From contig JAKBBP010000002.1 in NCBI GenBank assembly GCA_021808445.1, positions 1-64,000 on the forward strand: a DNA stretch of 64,000 nucleotides, written 5' to 3'. Origin of the DNA: Pseudomonadota bacterium. GTDB taxonomy: Bacteria > Pseudomonadota > Gammaproteobacteria > Burkholderiales > Burkholderiaceae_C. How positions within the stretch are numbered: the first letter of the stretch is position 1; each line of letters begins with the position of its first letter. Below the pieces are notes generated by a model that worked only from the letters and a program-made list of their open reading frames with translations, was not told the origin of the DNA and did not search any database. A program made the translations under genes and the position numbers. This document shows, piece by piece, positions 27,728-37,605 of the stretch.

Positions 27728-27933
27728 GATTCGCACGCCATCCTTTCGAGCGATTCACGCGCCGCAATGCTCGAATGGCCTCTGGGTATTCGGCCCCTTG
27801 GGCCTGAAAAGCAATAAGAATCGCTGGTTCCAGGACGTTTCCTCCGTAACGAATCCCTCATTCGGCTCGCCGGCGCACGGGCCAAGGGTCCCAGGACCCG
27901 CAAGCGCCGGGGCCGCCGCTGACGAGTCCTCCC

Positions 27934-29703
27934 ATGGCCCCCGATCCCACACGCCTCGTTGACCAGCCACAGGCCACCGAGGCCTTCGCCGAGGGCCTGC
28001 ACCAGGCCTTTGCCAGCAGCCTGCGGGCCGCCGGAGCGCCCCTGTTCCGGCTGGATCCTGCGCGCGTGGCCGACATCCAGGCCCGGTTCGGCAAGGAATA
28101 TGCCGAGTTGTGGGTCGGGCTGCTGGACGCCAGTGCCCAGCCGCCCGCGGTGCGGGACCGTCGCTTCGCCGGGGAGGCCTGGCGCAGCAACCGCTTCTCC
28201 GCCTATACCGCGGCCCTGTACCTGCTCAATGCGCGAGCCCTGCTCGAGCTGGCCGACGCGGTGCAGGCGGACCCCAAGACCCAGCAGCGCATCCGGTTCG
28301 CGGTCCAGCAGTGGGTGGATGCTGCCGCGCCAAGCAATATCTGGGCGCTCAACCCCGACGCGATGGCCACCGCGATGCACAGCGGTGGCGAGAGCCTGCG
28401 CCGCGGCATGGACAACCTGCTGGGCGACCTGCTTCGCGGCAAGCTGACCCAGACCGACGAAAGCCAGTTCGAGATCGGACGCAACGTGGCCACCACCGAG
28501 GGCGCGGTGGTGTTCGAGAACCCCTGGTTCCAGCTCATCGACTACCGGCCGCTGAAAACCCAGGTGCACGAGCGCCCGCTGCTCATCGTGCCGCCCTGCA
28601 TCAACAAGTACTACATCCTCGATCTGCAGCCCAGCAACTCCCTGGTGCGTTTCGCGCTTCAGCAAGGCCACAGGGTGCTGCTGATGTCCTGGCGCAATCC
28701 CGACGCCGAATGTGCGCAATGGACCTGGGATGACTACATCGAGCATGGCGTGCTCGAGGCCGTGCGGGTGACGGGCGAGATCGCCGCGGCCGCCGCCGCG
28801 GCGCCCGCCTCCGGCGCGCGCAGGCGCGCCCCGGCCGCGCGGCCGGTCGAAGGTGGCATCAATGCGCTGGGCTTCTGCATCGGCGGAACCCTGCTGGGCA
28901 CGGCGCTGGCGGTGCTGGCGCGGCGTGGGCAGCGCCCGGTGCACAGCGCCACGTTCCTGACCACGCTGCTGGATTTCTCGGACACCGGCGTGCTCGATGT
29001 GTTCGTCGACGAGGCCCAGGTGGCCATGCGCGAGGCCACCATCGGGCATGGCGGGCTGCTCGCCGGCGCCGAGCTGGCCGCGGCCTTCTCCAGCCTGCGC
29101 CCCAACGACCTGACCTGGAATTACGTGGTGGGCAACTACCTGAAGGGGGAGACGCCGCCGCCCTTCGACCTGCTGTACTGGAACGCCGACAGCACCAACC
29201 TGCCGGGGCCCTTCCTCACCTGGTACCTGCGCAACACCTATCTGGAGAACAAGCTGCCCGAGGCCGATGCCCTGCGCGTGTGCGGCACGCCGGTGGACCT
29301 GCGGCGCATCGACGTGCCGGCCTACGTGTACGCTTCCCGCGAGGACCACATCGTGCCGTGGAGCACCGCCTACGCCTCGGCTCGGCGCCTGGGCGGGCCC
29401 ACGCGCTTCGTGCTGGGCGCCTCCGGGCACATCGCCGGGGTCATCAATCCTCCCGCGGGAGGCAAGCGCAGCCACTGGCTGCCCCCCGCGCCCAAGGGCG
29501 CGCGCAAGTCGCAGGCCCTTGCGGCCGATCCGCAGGCCTGGCTGCAGGCCGCCGAGGAACGCGGGGGAAGCTGGTGGCCCGACTGGGCCGCCTGGCTGGC
29601 CGAGCAGGCCGGCCCCCTGCGCGAGGCGCCGCGCGCCTACGGAGGCGGGGGGTACGTCAAGATCGAGGCCGCACCGGGGCGCTATGTTCGGGTTCGAGCC
29701 TGA
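27934..29703 (+). CDS. phaC: Class I polyhydroxyalkanoate synthase
   Basis: It polymerises (R)-3-hydroxybutyryl-CoA into PHB on the granule surface. 589 residues, the size of class I enzymes. The lipase-like box [10 protein letters not shown] puts the catalytic cysteine at 315. The aspartate and histidine partners are Asp471 (SREDHIVPW) and His499 (GASGHIAGV), the same spacing as Cys319/Asp480/His508 of Cupriavidus necator. A Pro/Ala/Arg-rich insert lies just before the box at about 290-305. It is followed by phaA, phaB and phaR in the classical order. Confidence 0.95.
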   Translation: MAPDPTRLVDQPQATEAFAEGLHQAFASSLRAAGAPLFRLDPARVADIQARFGKEYAELWVGLLDASAQPPAVRDRRFAGEAWRSNRFSAYTAALYLLNARALLELADAVQADPKTQQRIRFAVQQWVDAAAPSNIWALNPDAMATAMHSGGESLRRGMDNLLGDLLRGKLTQTDESQFEIGRNVATTEGAVVFENPWFQLIDYRPLKTQVHERPLLIVPPCINKYYILDLQPSNSLVRFALQQGHRVLLMSWRNPDAECAQWTWDDYIEHGVLEAVRVTGEIAAAAAAAPASGARRRAPAARPVEGGINALGFCIGGTLLGTALAVLARRGQRPVHSATFLTTLLDFSDTGVLDVFVDEAQVAMREATIGHGGLLAGAELAAAFSSLRPNDLTWNYVVGNYLKGETPPPFDLLYWNADSTNLPGPFLTWYLRNTYLENKLPEADALRVCGTPVDLRRIDVPAYVYASREDHIVPWSTAYASARRLGGPTRFVLGASGHIAGVINPPAGGKRSHWLPPAPKGARKSQALAADPQAWLQAAEERGGSWWPDWAAWLAEQAGPLREAPRAYGGGGYVKIEAAPGRYVRVRA

Positions 29704-29765
29704 GCTCGCGCAAGCGGGACCCTGGGCACATCGAAGATTTCCTTTCCTTCCTGAGGCATGAGGCA

Positions 29766-30947
29766 ATGAGCGAAGACATCGTGATCGTTTCCGCCGTCCG
29801 GACCGGCGTCGGCAAGTTCGGCGGCTCGCTGGCGAAGATTCCCGCCGCGGAACTGGGCGCACTGGTGGTGCGCGAGGCCGTGGCGCGCGCCGGCATCGAG
29901 CCGGGCGCGGTCTCCGAGGTGATCCTGGGGCAGGTACTGCAGGCCGGTTGCGGGCAGAATCCGGCTCGGCAGGCCTCGATCAAGGGCGGCTTGCCCGACA
30001 GCGTGCCGGCCATGACCATCAACAAGGTCTGCGGCTCGGGACTGAAGGCGGTGATGCTGGCGGCGCAGGCGGTACGCGACGGGGACGCCGAGATCGTCGT
30101 GGCCGGCGGCCAGGAGAACATGAGCGCGGCCCCGCACGTGCTGCCCGGCTCGCGCGACGGCATGCGCATGGGCAACTGGAACCTGGTCGACACCATGGTG
30201 CACGACGGCCTGTGGGACGCCTTCCACCATTACCACATGGGCACCACGGCCGAAAACGTGGCCAAGAAGCACGGCATCACCCGCGAGATGCAGGACGCCT
30301 TCGCGGCGGCCAGCCAGAACAAGGCGGAAGCGGCACAGAAATCGGGTCGTTTCGCCGACGAGATCGTGCCGGTCATGCTGCCCCAGCGCAAGGGAGACCC
30401 GCTGGCCTTCGCCACCGACGAGTTCGTGCGCGCGGGGGTCACCGCCGAGGCCCTGGCGGGGCTGCGCCCGGCCTTCGACAAGACCGGCAGCGTCACCGCG
30501 GGCAATGCCTCGGGCCTGAACGACGGAGCCGCCGCCGTGGTGGTCATGCGCGCGAGCCGCGCGGCCGCACTGGGCCTGCGTCCACTGGCCAGCATCCGTG
30601 CCTACGCCAATGCGGGGCTGGATCCCGCCTACATGGGCATGGGCCCGGTGCCGGCGTCCACCCGCTGCCTGTCGCGCGCCGGCTGGAATCCGCAGGACCT
30701 GGACCTGATGGAAATCAACGAGGCCTTCGCCGCGCAGGCGCTGGCGGTGAACCAGCAGATGGGCTGGGACACCTCGAAGGTCAATGTCAACGGCGGCGCG
30801 ATCGCCATCGGTCACCCCATCGGCGCCAGCGGCTGCCGCATCCTGGTCACGCTGCTGCACGAGATGCAAAAGCGCGATGCCCGCAAGGGCCTGGCCTCGC
30901 TGTGCATCGGCGGCGGCATGGGGGTTGCGCTCGCCGTCGAGCGCTGA
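29766..30947 (+). CDS. phaA: Acetyl-CoA acetyltransferase (beta-ketothiolase)
   Basis: It condenses two acetyl-CoA to acetoacetyl-CoA, the first step of PHB synthesis. 393 residues. The acyl-accepting Cys89 is in [10 protein letters not shown], His350 in [10 protein letters not shown] and the second catalytic Cys380 in LCIGGGMG. The start [20 protein letters not shown] is the standard N-terminus, 62 bases after phaC. The biosynthetic (not degradative) role comes from the pha cluster context. Confidence 0.95.
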   Translation: MSEDIVIVSAVRTGVGKFGGSLAKIPAAELGALVVREAVARAGIEPGAVSEVILGQVLQAGCGQNPARQASIKGGLPDSVPAMTINKVCGSGLKAVMLAAQAVRDGDAEIVVAGGQENMSAAPHVLPGSRDGMRMGNWNLVDTMVHDGLWDAFHHYHMGTTAENVAKKHGITREMQDAFAAASQNKAEAAQKSGRFADEIVPVMLPQRKGDPLAFATDEFVRAGVTAEALAGLRPAFDKTGSVTAGNASGLNDGAAAVVVMRASRAAALGLRPLASIRAYANAGLDPAYMGMGPVPASTRCLSRAGWNPQDLDLMEINEAFAAQALAVNQQMGWDTSKVNVNGGAIAIGHPIGASGCRILVTLLHEMQKRDARKGLASLCIGGGMGVALAVER

Positions 30948-31012
30948 AGGCCTTCACCACCCGATCCGCCCTTCGCAAGACCCACGAATCGCTAACGCTT
31001 GGAGCAAAGCAC

Positions 31013-31753
31013 ATGGACAAGAAGATTGCATACGTCACCGGAGGCATGGGCGGCATCGGCACCGCGATCTGCCGCAGGCTCTGCGAGGCCGGCCACAAGG
31101 TGATCGCTGGTTGCGGGCCCAATTCCCCGCGCAAGGACGGCTGGCTGCGCGACATGCGCGCGCAGGGCTTCGACGTGTACGCCTCGGAGGGCAACGTGGC
31201 CGACTGGGAGTCGACCTGCTCGGCCTTCCAGCAGGTGTTCGCCGAGCACGGGCGCGTGGATATCCTGGTCAACAATGCAGGCATCACCCGCGACGCCGTG
31301 TTCCGCAAGATGGGCTACGAGGACTGGGACCGCGTGATCAAGACCAACCTGTACTCGATGTTCAACGTCACCAAGCAGGTCATCGACGGCATGGTGGACC
31401 GGGGCTGGGGCCGCATCGTCAACATTTCCTCCGTCAATGGCGAAAAGGGCCAGTTCGGCCAGACCAACTACTCGGCGGCCAAGGCGGGCATGCACGGCTT
31501 CACCATGGCCCTGGCACAGGAAGTGGCCTCCAAGGGGGTGACCGTGAACACCGTGGCGCCCGGCTACATCATGACCGACATGGTCAAGGCGATCCGACAG
31601 GACGTGATGGACAAGATCGTCTCGTCCATTCCGGTCAAGCGCCTCGGGCGTCCCGAGGAGGTCGCTTCGCTGGTGACCTGGCTGGCCAGCGAGGACGGCG
31701 CCTTCACCACCGGGGCCGAACTGTCGATCAACGGTGGCCTGCACATGAGTTGA
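31013..31753 (+). CDS. phaB: Acetoacetyl-CoA reductase
   Basis: A short-chain dehydrogenase of 246 residues that makes (R)-3-hydroxybutyryl-CoA with NADPH for PhaC. The Rossmann motif is TGGMGGIGTA near residue 10. The catalytic residues are serine in NISSVNG (about 140), Tyr153 and Lys157 in NYSAAKAG, identical in number to the C. necator enzyme. The start is at 31013, after GGAGCAAAGCAC. Third gene of the pha operon. Confidence 0.95.
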   Translation: MDKKIAYVTGGMGGIGTAICRRLCEAGHKVIAGCGPNSPRKDGWLRDMRAQGFDVYASEGNVADWESTCSAFQQVFAEHGRVDILVNNAGITRDAVFRKMGYEDWDRVIKTNLYSMFNVTKQVIDGMVDRGWGRIVNISSVNGEKGQFGQTNYSAAKAGMHGFTMALAQEVASKGVTVNTVAPGYIMTDMVKAIRQDVMDKIVSSIPVKRLGRPEEVASLVTWLASEDGAFTTGAELSINGGLHMS

Positions 31754-31877
31754 TCGCGCTTCGTTCGGGGGCGCTTGGCCGGGGCGCGTCCGGGGGCGTT
31801 CCCCGGTACGCCCTGCGCGGCTTTTGTGGTTCAATCGAAACGCGGGCCCTCGGCCCGAACCTTGCGCCAGGCCATCC

Positions 31878-32420
31878 ATGTCCCAGTCCGAAACCGCTGT
31901 TCGCGTCATCAAGAAATACCCGAATCGCCGCCTGTACGACACCGAGACCAGTGCCTACATCACGCTGGCCGACGTCAAGACGCTGGTGATGGAAGCGCAG
32001 CGTTTCGTCGTGCAGGACGCGAAGACCGGCGCCGACCTGACGCGCAGCATCCTGCTGCAGATCATCCTGGAGGAGGAAGCTGGCGGCGTGCCGATGCTCA
32101 GCACGGCGATGCTCGAGCAGCTGATTCGTTTCTACGGGCACGCGATGCAGGGCATGATGGGCTCCTACCTGGAGAAGACCGTGCAGGCCTTCATTGACAT
32201 CCAGGGCAAACTGGCCGAGCAGTCCCGGGGCTTGTACGACAGTGGCAGCTTCAGCCCGGAAATGTGGTCGCAGTTTCTCAGCGGCCAGGCCCCGATGCTG
32301 CAGGGCATGATGGGCAACTACCTGGAACAGAGCAAGAAGCTGTACGTGCAGATGCAGGAGCAGATGCAGGAGCAGGCCAAGCAGATGATGGGCGCCTTCC
32401 AGTCGCCTCCCAAGAAATAG
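31878..32420 (+). CDS. phaR: Polyhydroxyalkanoate synthesis repressor PhaR
   Basis: A 180-residue regulator that represses phasin and pha genes and is titrated by binding nascent PHB granules. The N-terminal DNA-binding domain contains [19 protein letters not shown] (residues 9-27), followed by the PHB accumulation regulatory domain. The C-terminal third is Met/Gln-rich helical ([16 protein letters not shown]), fitting hydrophobic granule contact. It follows phaB after 124 bases, enough for its own promoter, as in C. necator. Confidence 0.94.
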   Translation: MSQSETAVRVIKKYPNRRLYDTETSAYITLADVKTLVMEAQRFVVQDAKTGADLTRSILLQIILEEEAGGVPMLSTAMLEQLIRFYGHAMQGMMGSYLEKTVQAFIDIQGKLAEQSRGLYDSGSFSPEMWSQFLSGQAPMLQGMMGNYLEQSKKLYVQMQEQMQEQAKQMMGAFQSPPKK

Positions 32421-32518
32421 CCCTGCGCGGTCGGCACGACGGGCCGCGACGTGGCGGCCCTCGGCGCACCGCATGTCCGGCTGCTGCCCGGACGCCGCAA
32501 AGCGGCGACAATAGCGGC

Positions 32519-33904
32519 ATGTCCGACCTTCCCGCCCCCGTTTCCTCCGCGCCGCGCATCGGTTTCGTCTCCCTGGGCTGCCCGAAGGCCCTGGTCGATT
32601 CCGAGCGCATCGTCTCCCAGCTCCGCGCCGAGGGCTACGAAACCAGCTCCAGCTATTCCGGCGCGGACCTGGTGATCGTCAACACCTGCGGTTTCATCGA
32701 CGAGGCCGTGCAGGAAAGCCTGGACGCCATCGGCGAGGCCCTGCACGAGAACGGCCGCGTGCTGGTCACCGGCTGCCTGGGTGCGCGCAAGGACGAGCAG
32801 GGCGACAATCTGGTGCGCAAGGTGCATCCCAAGGTGCTGGCCGTCACCGGCCCGCAGGCTACCGAGGAGGTGCTGCGCCATGTGCACGACAGCCTGCCGC
32901 GGCCGCACGATCCCTTTGTCGATCTGTTGCCGCCGGGCGGGCTCAAGCTGACTCCGCGGCACTATGCCTACCTGAAGATCGCCGAGGGCTGCAACCAGAG
33001 CTGCAGCTTCTGCATCATTCCCAGCATGCGCGGCAAGCTGGTGTCTCGCCCCATCGGGGACGTCCTCGACGAGGCCCAGGCGCTGCTGCAGGCCGGCGTG
33101 CGCGAATTGCTGGTGGTGAGCCAGGACACGGCAGCCTATGGCTCCGATCTGAAGTACCGTACCGGCTTCTGGCAGGGCCGTCCCCTGCGCACGCGCTTCG
33201 CCGAGCTGGTGCAGGCCCTGGCCGCGCTGGCCGAGCAGCACGATGCCTGGGTGCGCCTGCATTACATCTATCCCTATCCCCATGTGGACGAGGTGCTGCC
33301 CGTGATGGCCCAGGGACGGGTGCTGCCCTACCTGGACGTTCCCTTGCAGCATGCCCACCCGGAGGTGCTGCGGCGCATGCGACGCCCGGCCGGCGGCGAG
33401 CGCGCGCTCGAGCGCATCGCGCGCTGGCGCGAAGCCTGCCCCGACATCGCGATCCGCTCCACCTTCATTGCAGGCTTTCCTGGCGAGACCGAAGAGGAGT
33501 TCGAGGCCCTGCTGGATTTCGTGCGTCGTGCCGAAATCGACCGCGTGGGTTGTTTCGCCTATTCCCCGGTGCGGGGCGCCGCGGCCAATGCGCTGCCGGG
33601 AGCCCTGCCTGACGAGCTGCGTGCGCAACGCCAGGCCAGGTTCATGGAAGTGGCCGAACAGGTCTCCGTGCAGCGACTGCGTGCGCGCATCGGGCAGGAC
33701 CTGCGGGTGCTGGTCGACCACGCAGGGCGCGACGGCGCGAGCGCGCGCAGCTATGCCGAGGCGCCCGAGATCGATGGCAAGGTGCTGATCTCCGCGCCGG
33801 CGAAGCCCTCGGCGCGCATGCGTCTGGCCCAGTCCACGGGGCAGTTCCTGCGCGTGCGCGTGGTGGGCACCCAGGGCCACGACCTGCTGGCCGAGTTGGT
33901 GTGA
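32519..33904 (+). CDS. rimO: Ribosomal protein S12 methylthiotransferase RimO
   Basis: A radical SAM enzyme that methylthiolates the conserved aspartate of ribosomal protein S12. 461 residues. The N-terminal MTTase domain has its cluster cysteines in [16 protein letters not shown] and VTGCLGAR. The radical SAM triad is in [17 protein letters not shown]-terminal TRAM domain covers roughly the last 75 residues. [12 protein letters not shown] distinguishes RimO from MiaB. The start at 32519 gives [20 protein letters not shown]. Its 3' end carries a copy of the palindromic repeat. Confidence 0.94.
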   Translation: MSDLPAPVSSAPRIGFVSLGCPKALVDSERIVSQLRAEGYETSSSYSGADLVIVNTCGFIDEAVQESLDAIGEALHENGRVLVTGCLGARKDEQGDNLVRKVHPKVLAVTGPQATEEVLRHVHDSLPRPHDPFVDLLPPGGLKLTPRHYAYLKIAEGCNQSCSFCIIPSMRGKLVSRPIGDVLDEAQALLQAGVRELLVVSQDTAAYGSDLKYRTGFWQGRPLRTRFAELVQALAALAEQHDAWVRLHYIYPYPHVDEVLPVMAQGRVLPYLDVPLQHAHPEVLRRMRRPAGGERALERIARWREACPDIAIRSTFIAGFPGETEEEFEALLDFVRRAEIDRVGCFAYSPVRGAAANALPGALPDELRAQRQARFMEVAEQVSVQRLRARIGQDLRVLVDHAGRDGASARSYAEAPEIDGKVLISAPAKPSARMRLAQSTGQFLRVRVVGTQGHDLLAELV

Positions 33905-33906
33905 GG

Positions 33907-33980
33907 GACCGCCCCCAGGGCCGGGCTGTGCCCGGCCCGCCCCCCCGAGGGGGGTCAAGGAACCTTGGGGCGGCCCGGCC
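33907..33980 (+). repeat. Palindromic intergenic repeat, copy 4 (3'-truncated)
   Basis: The same unit as at 4211, in the same orientation, starting 2 bases after rimO. It keeps the first two hairpins and the TCAAGGAACC arm but lacks the closing GGTTCCTTGA. It ends exactly at the stop codon of the convergent permease gene, so it fills the whole gap between the two gene ends. Confidence 0.82.
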
Positions 33981-34820
33981 TCAGAGATGAAGCCCGAAGG
34001 CCGACAGGTTGCGCCACAGCATGTACAGCGCGACCACGGCCACGAGCAGGGCGAAAATCAGATTGAGGGTTCCCTTGCCGTGCTTGCCCAGGTGGGTTGC
34101 CACGCGCGTTCCCACCCAGCCCCCGGCCACGCCGCCGGCGATGTACAGCAGCGCCACCGTGAAGTCCAGCAGGCCCGAGCGCGCGTAGTTCACCGCCGTG
34201 GTCAGTCCGAAGGTGCCCACGGACACCAGCGAGGATCCGATGGCCGCGATCATGGGCATGCCCGTCGACAGGGCCAGTCCCGGCACGATCAGGAAGCCTC
34301 CGCCGATGCCGAAGAAGCCGGCCAGCAGCCCCACCAGGGCGGCGGCGATGACCAGGCGCAGCCACGCCGAGCGGCTGGGTGCGGCGTGCTCGTGCGCCGG
34401 CTTCACGGGGCCTTCGCGGCGGCGCAGCATCAGCGCGGCGATCACCAGCATGAGCAGCGCGAACAGGAACAGCAGCTTCTTGCCGTCCACCGCCTTGCCC
34501 AGGCTGGAGCCCGCGAAGGCGGCCAGCGCGCCCACCAGCGCGAACACCAGGGCCTGGGGCCACCGCACGTTGCCGGCACGGGCATGGGGAATCAGGTTCA
34601 GATAGGCGTTCACGGAGACTGCCAGCGCCGTGGTGCCGATCACCACGTGGGCGTTCGGATACCCAACGAGGTATAGAAGCAGGGGGACCGCGAGGATGGA
34701 TCCTCCTCCGCCGATGAGCCCGAGGGAAAAGCCCACGGCCAAACCGGAAAGGACCGCCAGCACATGCTGTGCAAGGGTCAGGGTGACGGGAACCGTGCTG
34801 GCGAGGGCGTCGATCTGCAT
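33981..34820 (-). CDS. TauE/SafE family sulfite/anion exporter permease
   Basis: An integral membrane protein of 279 residues with the two halves typical of the TauE/SafE (former DUF81) family. Glycine-rich repeats occur in FSLGLIGGGGSILAVPLLLY near residue 30 and LLAGFFGIGGGFLIVPGLAL near 170, and about 8 hydrophobic segments are visible. Family members export sulfite, sulfoacetate or related organosulfonates. Because the same genome oxidises thiosulfate, sulfite export is plausible, but the gene is 20 kb from the sox operon and the substrate is not proven. The ATG at 34820 gives a hydrophilic cytosolic start; open sequence upstream was discounted. Confidence 0.82.
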   Translation of the reverse strand: MQIDALASTVPVTLTLAQHVLAVLSGLAVGFSLGLIGGGGSILAVPLLLYLVGYPNAHVVIGTTALAVSVNAYLNLIPHARAGNVRWPQALVFALVGALAAFAGSSLGKAVDGKKLLFLFALLMLVIAALMLRRREGPVKPAHEHAAPSRSAWLRLVIAAALVGLLAGFFGIGGGFLIVPGLALSTGMPMIAAIGSSLVSVGTFGLTTAVNYARSGLLDFTVALLYIAGGVAGGWVGTRVATHLGKHGKGTLNLIFALLVAVVALYMLWRNLSAFGLHL

Positions 34821-35090
34821 AGTCCCCAGAGCATACGGTAGCAGGCCGTGTGAGGGTGTGAGCAATTGTGCTCCAGCCGGCCACGCCCGTGTCGAATGAA
34901 ACAAAACGCAACAAAAATGAATAAATGTAGTCCGTAGGCCTGCCGTAAGACTCGGCGGCGACAGTGCCGGCGTGAGTGGGCGCGAAAGCCCGCCGCAAAC
35001 GGGGCCCGGGCCCGACGGGTTGTGTCGTGCACGGGCCACTCGCGACGAGTATCGCGCGCTCGAGGCGCGCATCCAGAACAGGAGACAAGG

Positions 35091-35633
35091 ATGGACAAGA
35101 AGATCAACCCCGCCCCGCTGGGGCTGTCGGGCTTCGCCCTGACCACGTGGCTGCTCAGCATGCACAACGCAGGCTGGTTCGGTCCGGAGAACGTGCCGAT
35201 GGTGCTGGCCTGCGCCTTTGCCTTCGGCGGCACCGCGCAGTTCGTCGCCGGGGTCGTCGAGGCCTTCGTGGGCAACAGCTTCGGCTTCGTCGCCTTCTGC
35301 GGTTACGGCGCCTTCTGGTGGACCTTCGCGTTGTTCGTGGAGTTCTTCGCCAAGGGCGTCACGGGCCCCTTCGTCGGCTGGTACCTGCTGCTGTGGGGGG
35401 TGTTCACCACCTACATGTGGATCGGTACCTGGAAGAAGGGCAAGGTGCTGATGCTGGTGTTCACCGCGCTGACCCCCACCTTCTACCTGCTGGCCTTCGG
35501 CGCCCTGCTGGGCATGGGCGGCCTGAGCACGCTGGGCGGCTACCTGGGCCTGGTGACCGCGGCGCTGGCCTTCTATCTGGCCGCCGCCGAGGTGATCAAC
35601 GAGTCCTGGGGCAGCACCGTGCTTCCGGTCTGA
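35091..35633 (+). CDS. satP: Acetate uptake transporter (SatP/YaaH, GPR1/FUN34 family)
   Basis: A six-helix membrane carrier of 180 residues taking up acetate or succinate with protons. The family signature NPAPLGLSGFALTTW is at residues 6-20. The helices are short and Gly/Phe-rich, and FCGYGAFWWTFALF is the second family hallmark. GGAGACAAGG directly precedes the start. It is monocistronic: a strong terminator follows and the permease upstream is divergent. Acetate uptake would support PHB synthesis. Confidence 0.92.
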   Translation: MDKKINPAPLGLSGFALTTWLLSMHNAGWFGPENVPMVLACAFAFGGTAQFVAGVVEAFVGNSFGFVAFCGYGAFWWTFALFVEFFAKGVTGPFVGWYLLLWGVFTTYMWIGTWKKGKVLMLVFTALTPTFYLLAFGALLGMGGLSTLGGYLGLVTAALAFYLAAAEVINESWGSTVLPV

Positions 35634-35687
35634 GTCTGCCTAGGCGGGTCCGCCCGTCAACGCCGCGGCGCGCGATGGCCGCGCCGC

Positions 35688-35724
35688 AAGCAGAAAAGCC
35701 CCGCGCTGCGGGGCTTTTCTGCTT
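35688..35724. terminator. Bidirectional terminator between satP and the fadL-like gene
   Basis: A perfect 16-bp stem, AAGCAGAAAAGCCCCG (35688-35703) and CGGGGCTTTTCTGCTT (35709-35724), with a 5-base loop. It sits between two convergent genes and carries A4 and T4 tracts inside the stem, so it can serve both directions. Confidence 0.88.
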
Positions 35725-35760
35725 CGGGCCTTGCTGCGCGCAGCCCGCCCCCGGGGGCAT

Positions 35761-36993
35761 TCAGAACTTGTAGCCGATGGACACGCCGACCGAGTCCTGG
35801 GTCATGCTCAGGGTCTCCGATCCGCTCAGCGGCGGGGGCAGCTGGCCGGTCACCGAATGCTTGAAGGCGTGCACGTAGTCGCCCGATACATCGATGTCGG
35901 GCGCGAGCGCGTAGGTGAATCCCAGCGTGGCATGGTCCTGCACCACGCCTGGAGCGATGGTGTTGAAGAACACGTTCTGCGCGCTCACCGGGTTGTCCGT
36001 GTGGTTCCAGCCGGCTCGCAGGGTCAGCTTGTCGTCGAAGGCCCAGGCTGCGCCCAGTTTCAGGACCGTCACGTCGCTCCAGCCGAAGCCGGGGCCGTTG
36101 GCGGTACCCAGCATGACCTGGCCGAAGGTGGTCGAGGTGTTTCCGATGGCCGGCACGCCGCTGTAGAGAATGCGCTCCACATCCGCCGCGAGGGTCCAGC
36201 TCGGCGTGACCTTCCAGGCCACGCCCAGGCCGTAATTGGCCGGAATGTCGAAGGAGCCCCCCTCGGCGAACAGGCCGCGGTACTTGCCGAAGCTGCTCAT
36301 GTGGATCTTGGGCTGGTAGGTCGCGCCCACCGAAAGCCCGGGCGCGAGCTGCCCGATCCAGCCGAGGCGCACGCCCACGCCGTTGGAACTGTCGTGTCCG
36401 GGGTCCTGCAGACTCGCCGGGTAGCTCGAATAGCCCGCGAAATTGTTCAAGCCGTTGGCCCGGAAGGTCTGATGCACCAGGTCCAGGGCCACGCCGATGG
36501 TGTTGTCCGGCGTGACGCGCCAGGCGAAGCTGGGGCTGATGAACATCTGCTGGAGATCGACGCCGGCGCCGTTGAGCAGGCCGGTGCGCGAGGCCAGGAT
36601 GCTGCTGTACCCCGAGTTCATGCCTCCGTTGCCGTACAGGCTCAGGCCCACCGACATGTCCGGATTCAGCATCCGGTTGTAGCCGATCTCGGGAATCAGG
36701 AAGTTGCTCTGATCATTGCCGCTGAACGTGGCGCCGTTGATCTGGGCCTCGCGGTCGGGGTGGAACAGGGTCAGGCCGGCGTCGAAACGGTTGCCGACCA
36801 GGGCCATGCCGGCGGGATTGGCCGCAGCGGCCAGCGCGTCCTGCGCCAGCGCGATGCCCACGCCGCCCATGCCGGCCGAGCGCACGCTGTAGCCGGGCTG
36901 AAAATAGCCATCGGTGGCATGCGCCACGCCGGGTGCCAGCGCGGCCGCTGCCAGGGCGGCCGCGCAGGTCGCGGCCAGTCGGTTCTTTTCCAT
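35761..36993 (-). CDS. Outer membrane hydrophobic-compound transporter, FadL/TodX family
   Basis: A 14-strand beta-barrel that lets long-chain fatty acids or aromatic hydrocarbons cross the outer membrane. 410 residues. The signal peptide is cut after GVAHA (about 26). The mature N-terminus TDGYFQPGYSVRSAGMGGVG with NPAGMALVG near residue 60 is the plug/hatch region of the family. The C-terminus ends in aromatic YKF, as BAM substrates do. GGAGAGAGGATTCC lies upstream of the ATG. A 12-bp perfect inverted repeat 92 bases before the start suggests control by a dedicated regulator. The substrate is not readable. Confidence 0.9.
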   Translation of the reverse strand: MEKNRLAATCAAALAAAALAPGVAHATDGYFQPGYSVRSAGMGGVGIALAQDALAAAANPAGMALVGNRFDAGLTLFHPDREAQINGATFSGNDQSNFLIPEIGYNRMLNPDMSVGLSLYGNGGMNSGYSSILASRTGLLNGAGVDLQQMFISPSFAWRVTPDNTIGVALDLVHQTFRANGLNNFAGYSSYPASLQDPGHDSSNGVGVRLGWIGQLAPGLSVGATYQPKIHMSSFGKYRGLFAEGGSFDIPANYGLGVAWKVTPSWTLAADVERILYSGVPAIGNTSTTFGQVMLGTANGPGFGWSDVTVLKLGAAWAFDDKLTLRAGWNHTDNPVSAQNVFFNTIAPGVVQDHATLGFTYALAPDIDVSGDYVHAFKHSVTGQLPPPLSGSETLSMTQDSVGVSIGYKF

Positions 36994-37084
36994 GGAATCC
37001 TCTCTCCTCCAGTTGTGGGTGCGTCACCGGATCGTCGAACCGGGGAACGCTTGCCACATGCTTGCGGAGGCTTCGGATTCCCGA

Positions 37085-37119
37085 GTCGAAATACTGCAAC
37101 CCGGTATCAGTATTTCGAC
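37085..37119. promoter_or_regulatory. Long perfect inverted repeat upstream of the fadL-like gene
   Basis: GTCGAAATACTG (37085-37096) and CAGTATTTCGAC (37108-37119) are exact inverse copies separated by 11 bases. The site is 92 bases upstream of the fadL-like start, in an AT-richer patch. Arm length and spacing fit a dimeric repressor or activator site. No regulator gene is adjacent, so the protein that binds is unknown. Confidence 0.65.
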
Positions 37120-37272
37120 ATGCATCGTAGATACCCCCCGGGCGCGGGACATCCTGTTTTGCCGCGATGGCGTGCCACGGCGAAATGTGTTAGCAGAGTT
37201 TCATCTTGACACATTTTCTCCGAGTCTGCCCCGTTCGGGGCCTGGACCGAGGCGGCACAGCCGCCCGTCGTC

Positions 37273-37548
37273 TCAGGAGCCGGATGGGGGCACGTAGCCG
37301 GCCGGGCGCTCGGCGCCCTCGCCGAAAAAGTAGCGGTCCATCTGGCGGGCCAGGTACTGGCGCGCGCTGGCATCGGCCAGGTTCAGCCGGTTCTCGTTGA
37401 CCAGCATGGTCTGGTGCTTCAGCCAGGCCTGCCAGGCTTCCTTGGACACCTGCTCGAAAATGCGCTTGCCAAGTTCCCCGGGGTAGGGCGGGAAGTCCAG
37501 GCCTTGAGCCTCGCGACCGAGTTTGATGCAGTTCACCATGCGACTCAT
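37273..37548 (-). CDS. yggX: Fe(II)-trafficking / oxidative damage protection protein YggX
   Basis: A small cytosolic protein (91 residues) of the YggX family, which protects iron-sulfur enzymes from oxidative damage and may move Fe(II). The family features are present: [20 protein letters not shown] with the conserved cysteine, [16 protein letters not shown] and [15 protein letters not shown]. Two adjacent ATGs exist; the second (37548) gives the usual MSRMV start, eight bases from AGGA. It is downstream of argA on the same strand, 57 bases apart, so co-transcription with argA is likely. Confidence 0.93.
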   Translation of the reverse strand: MSRMVNCIKLGREAQGLDFPPYPGELGKRIFEQVSKEAWQAWLKHQTMLVNENRLNLADASARQYLARQMDRYFFGEGAERPAGYVPPSGS

Positions 37549-37605
37549 CATGCAGATCCTGTGGAAAGGGAAAAAACCGGGGCGGGCACCGAAGGCGCTC
37601 GGCGC

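Noticed and set aside
25792-29862. A 1350-codon minus-strand open frame across rluD, pgeF and phaC
   Set aside because: Antisense to three well-supported genes, with the same low-complexity composition and no recognisable motif.
34860-34873. GAGCAATTGTGCTC inverted repeat between the permease and satP
   Set aside because: The arms are only 5 bp and no promoter can be placed around them; it may be chance.
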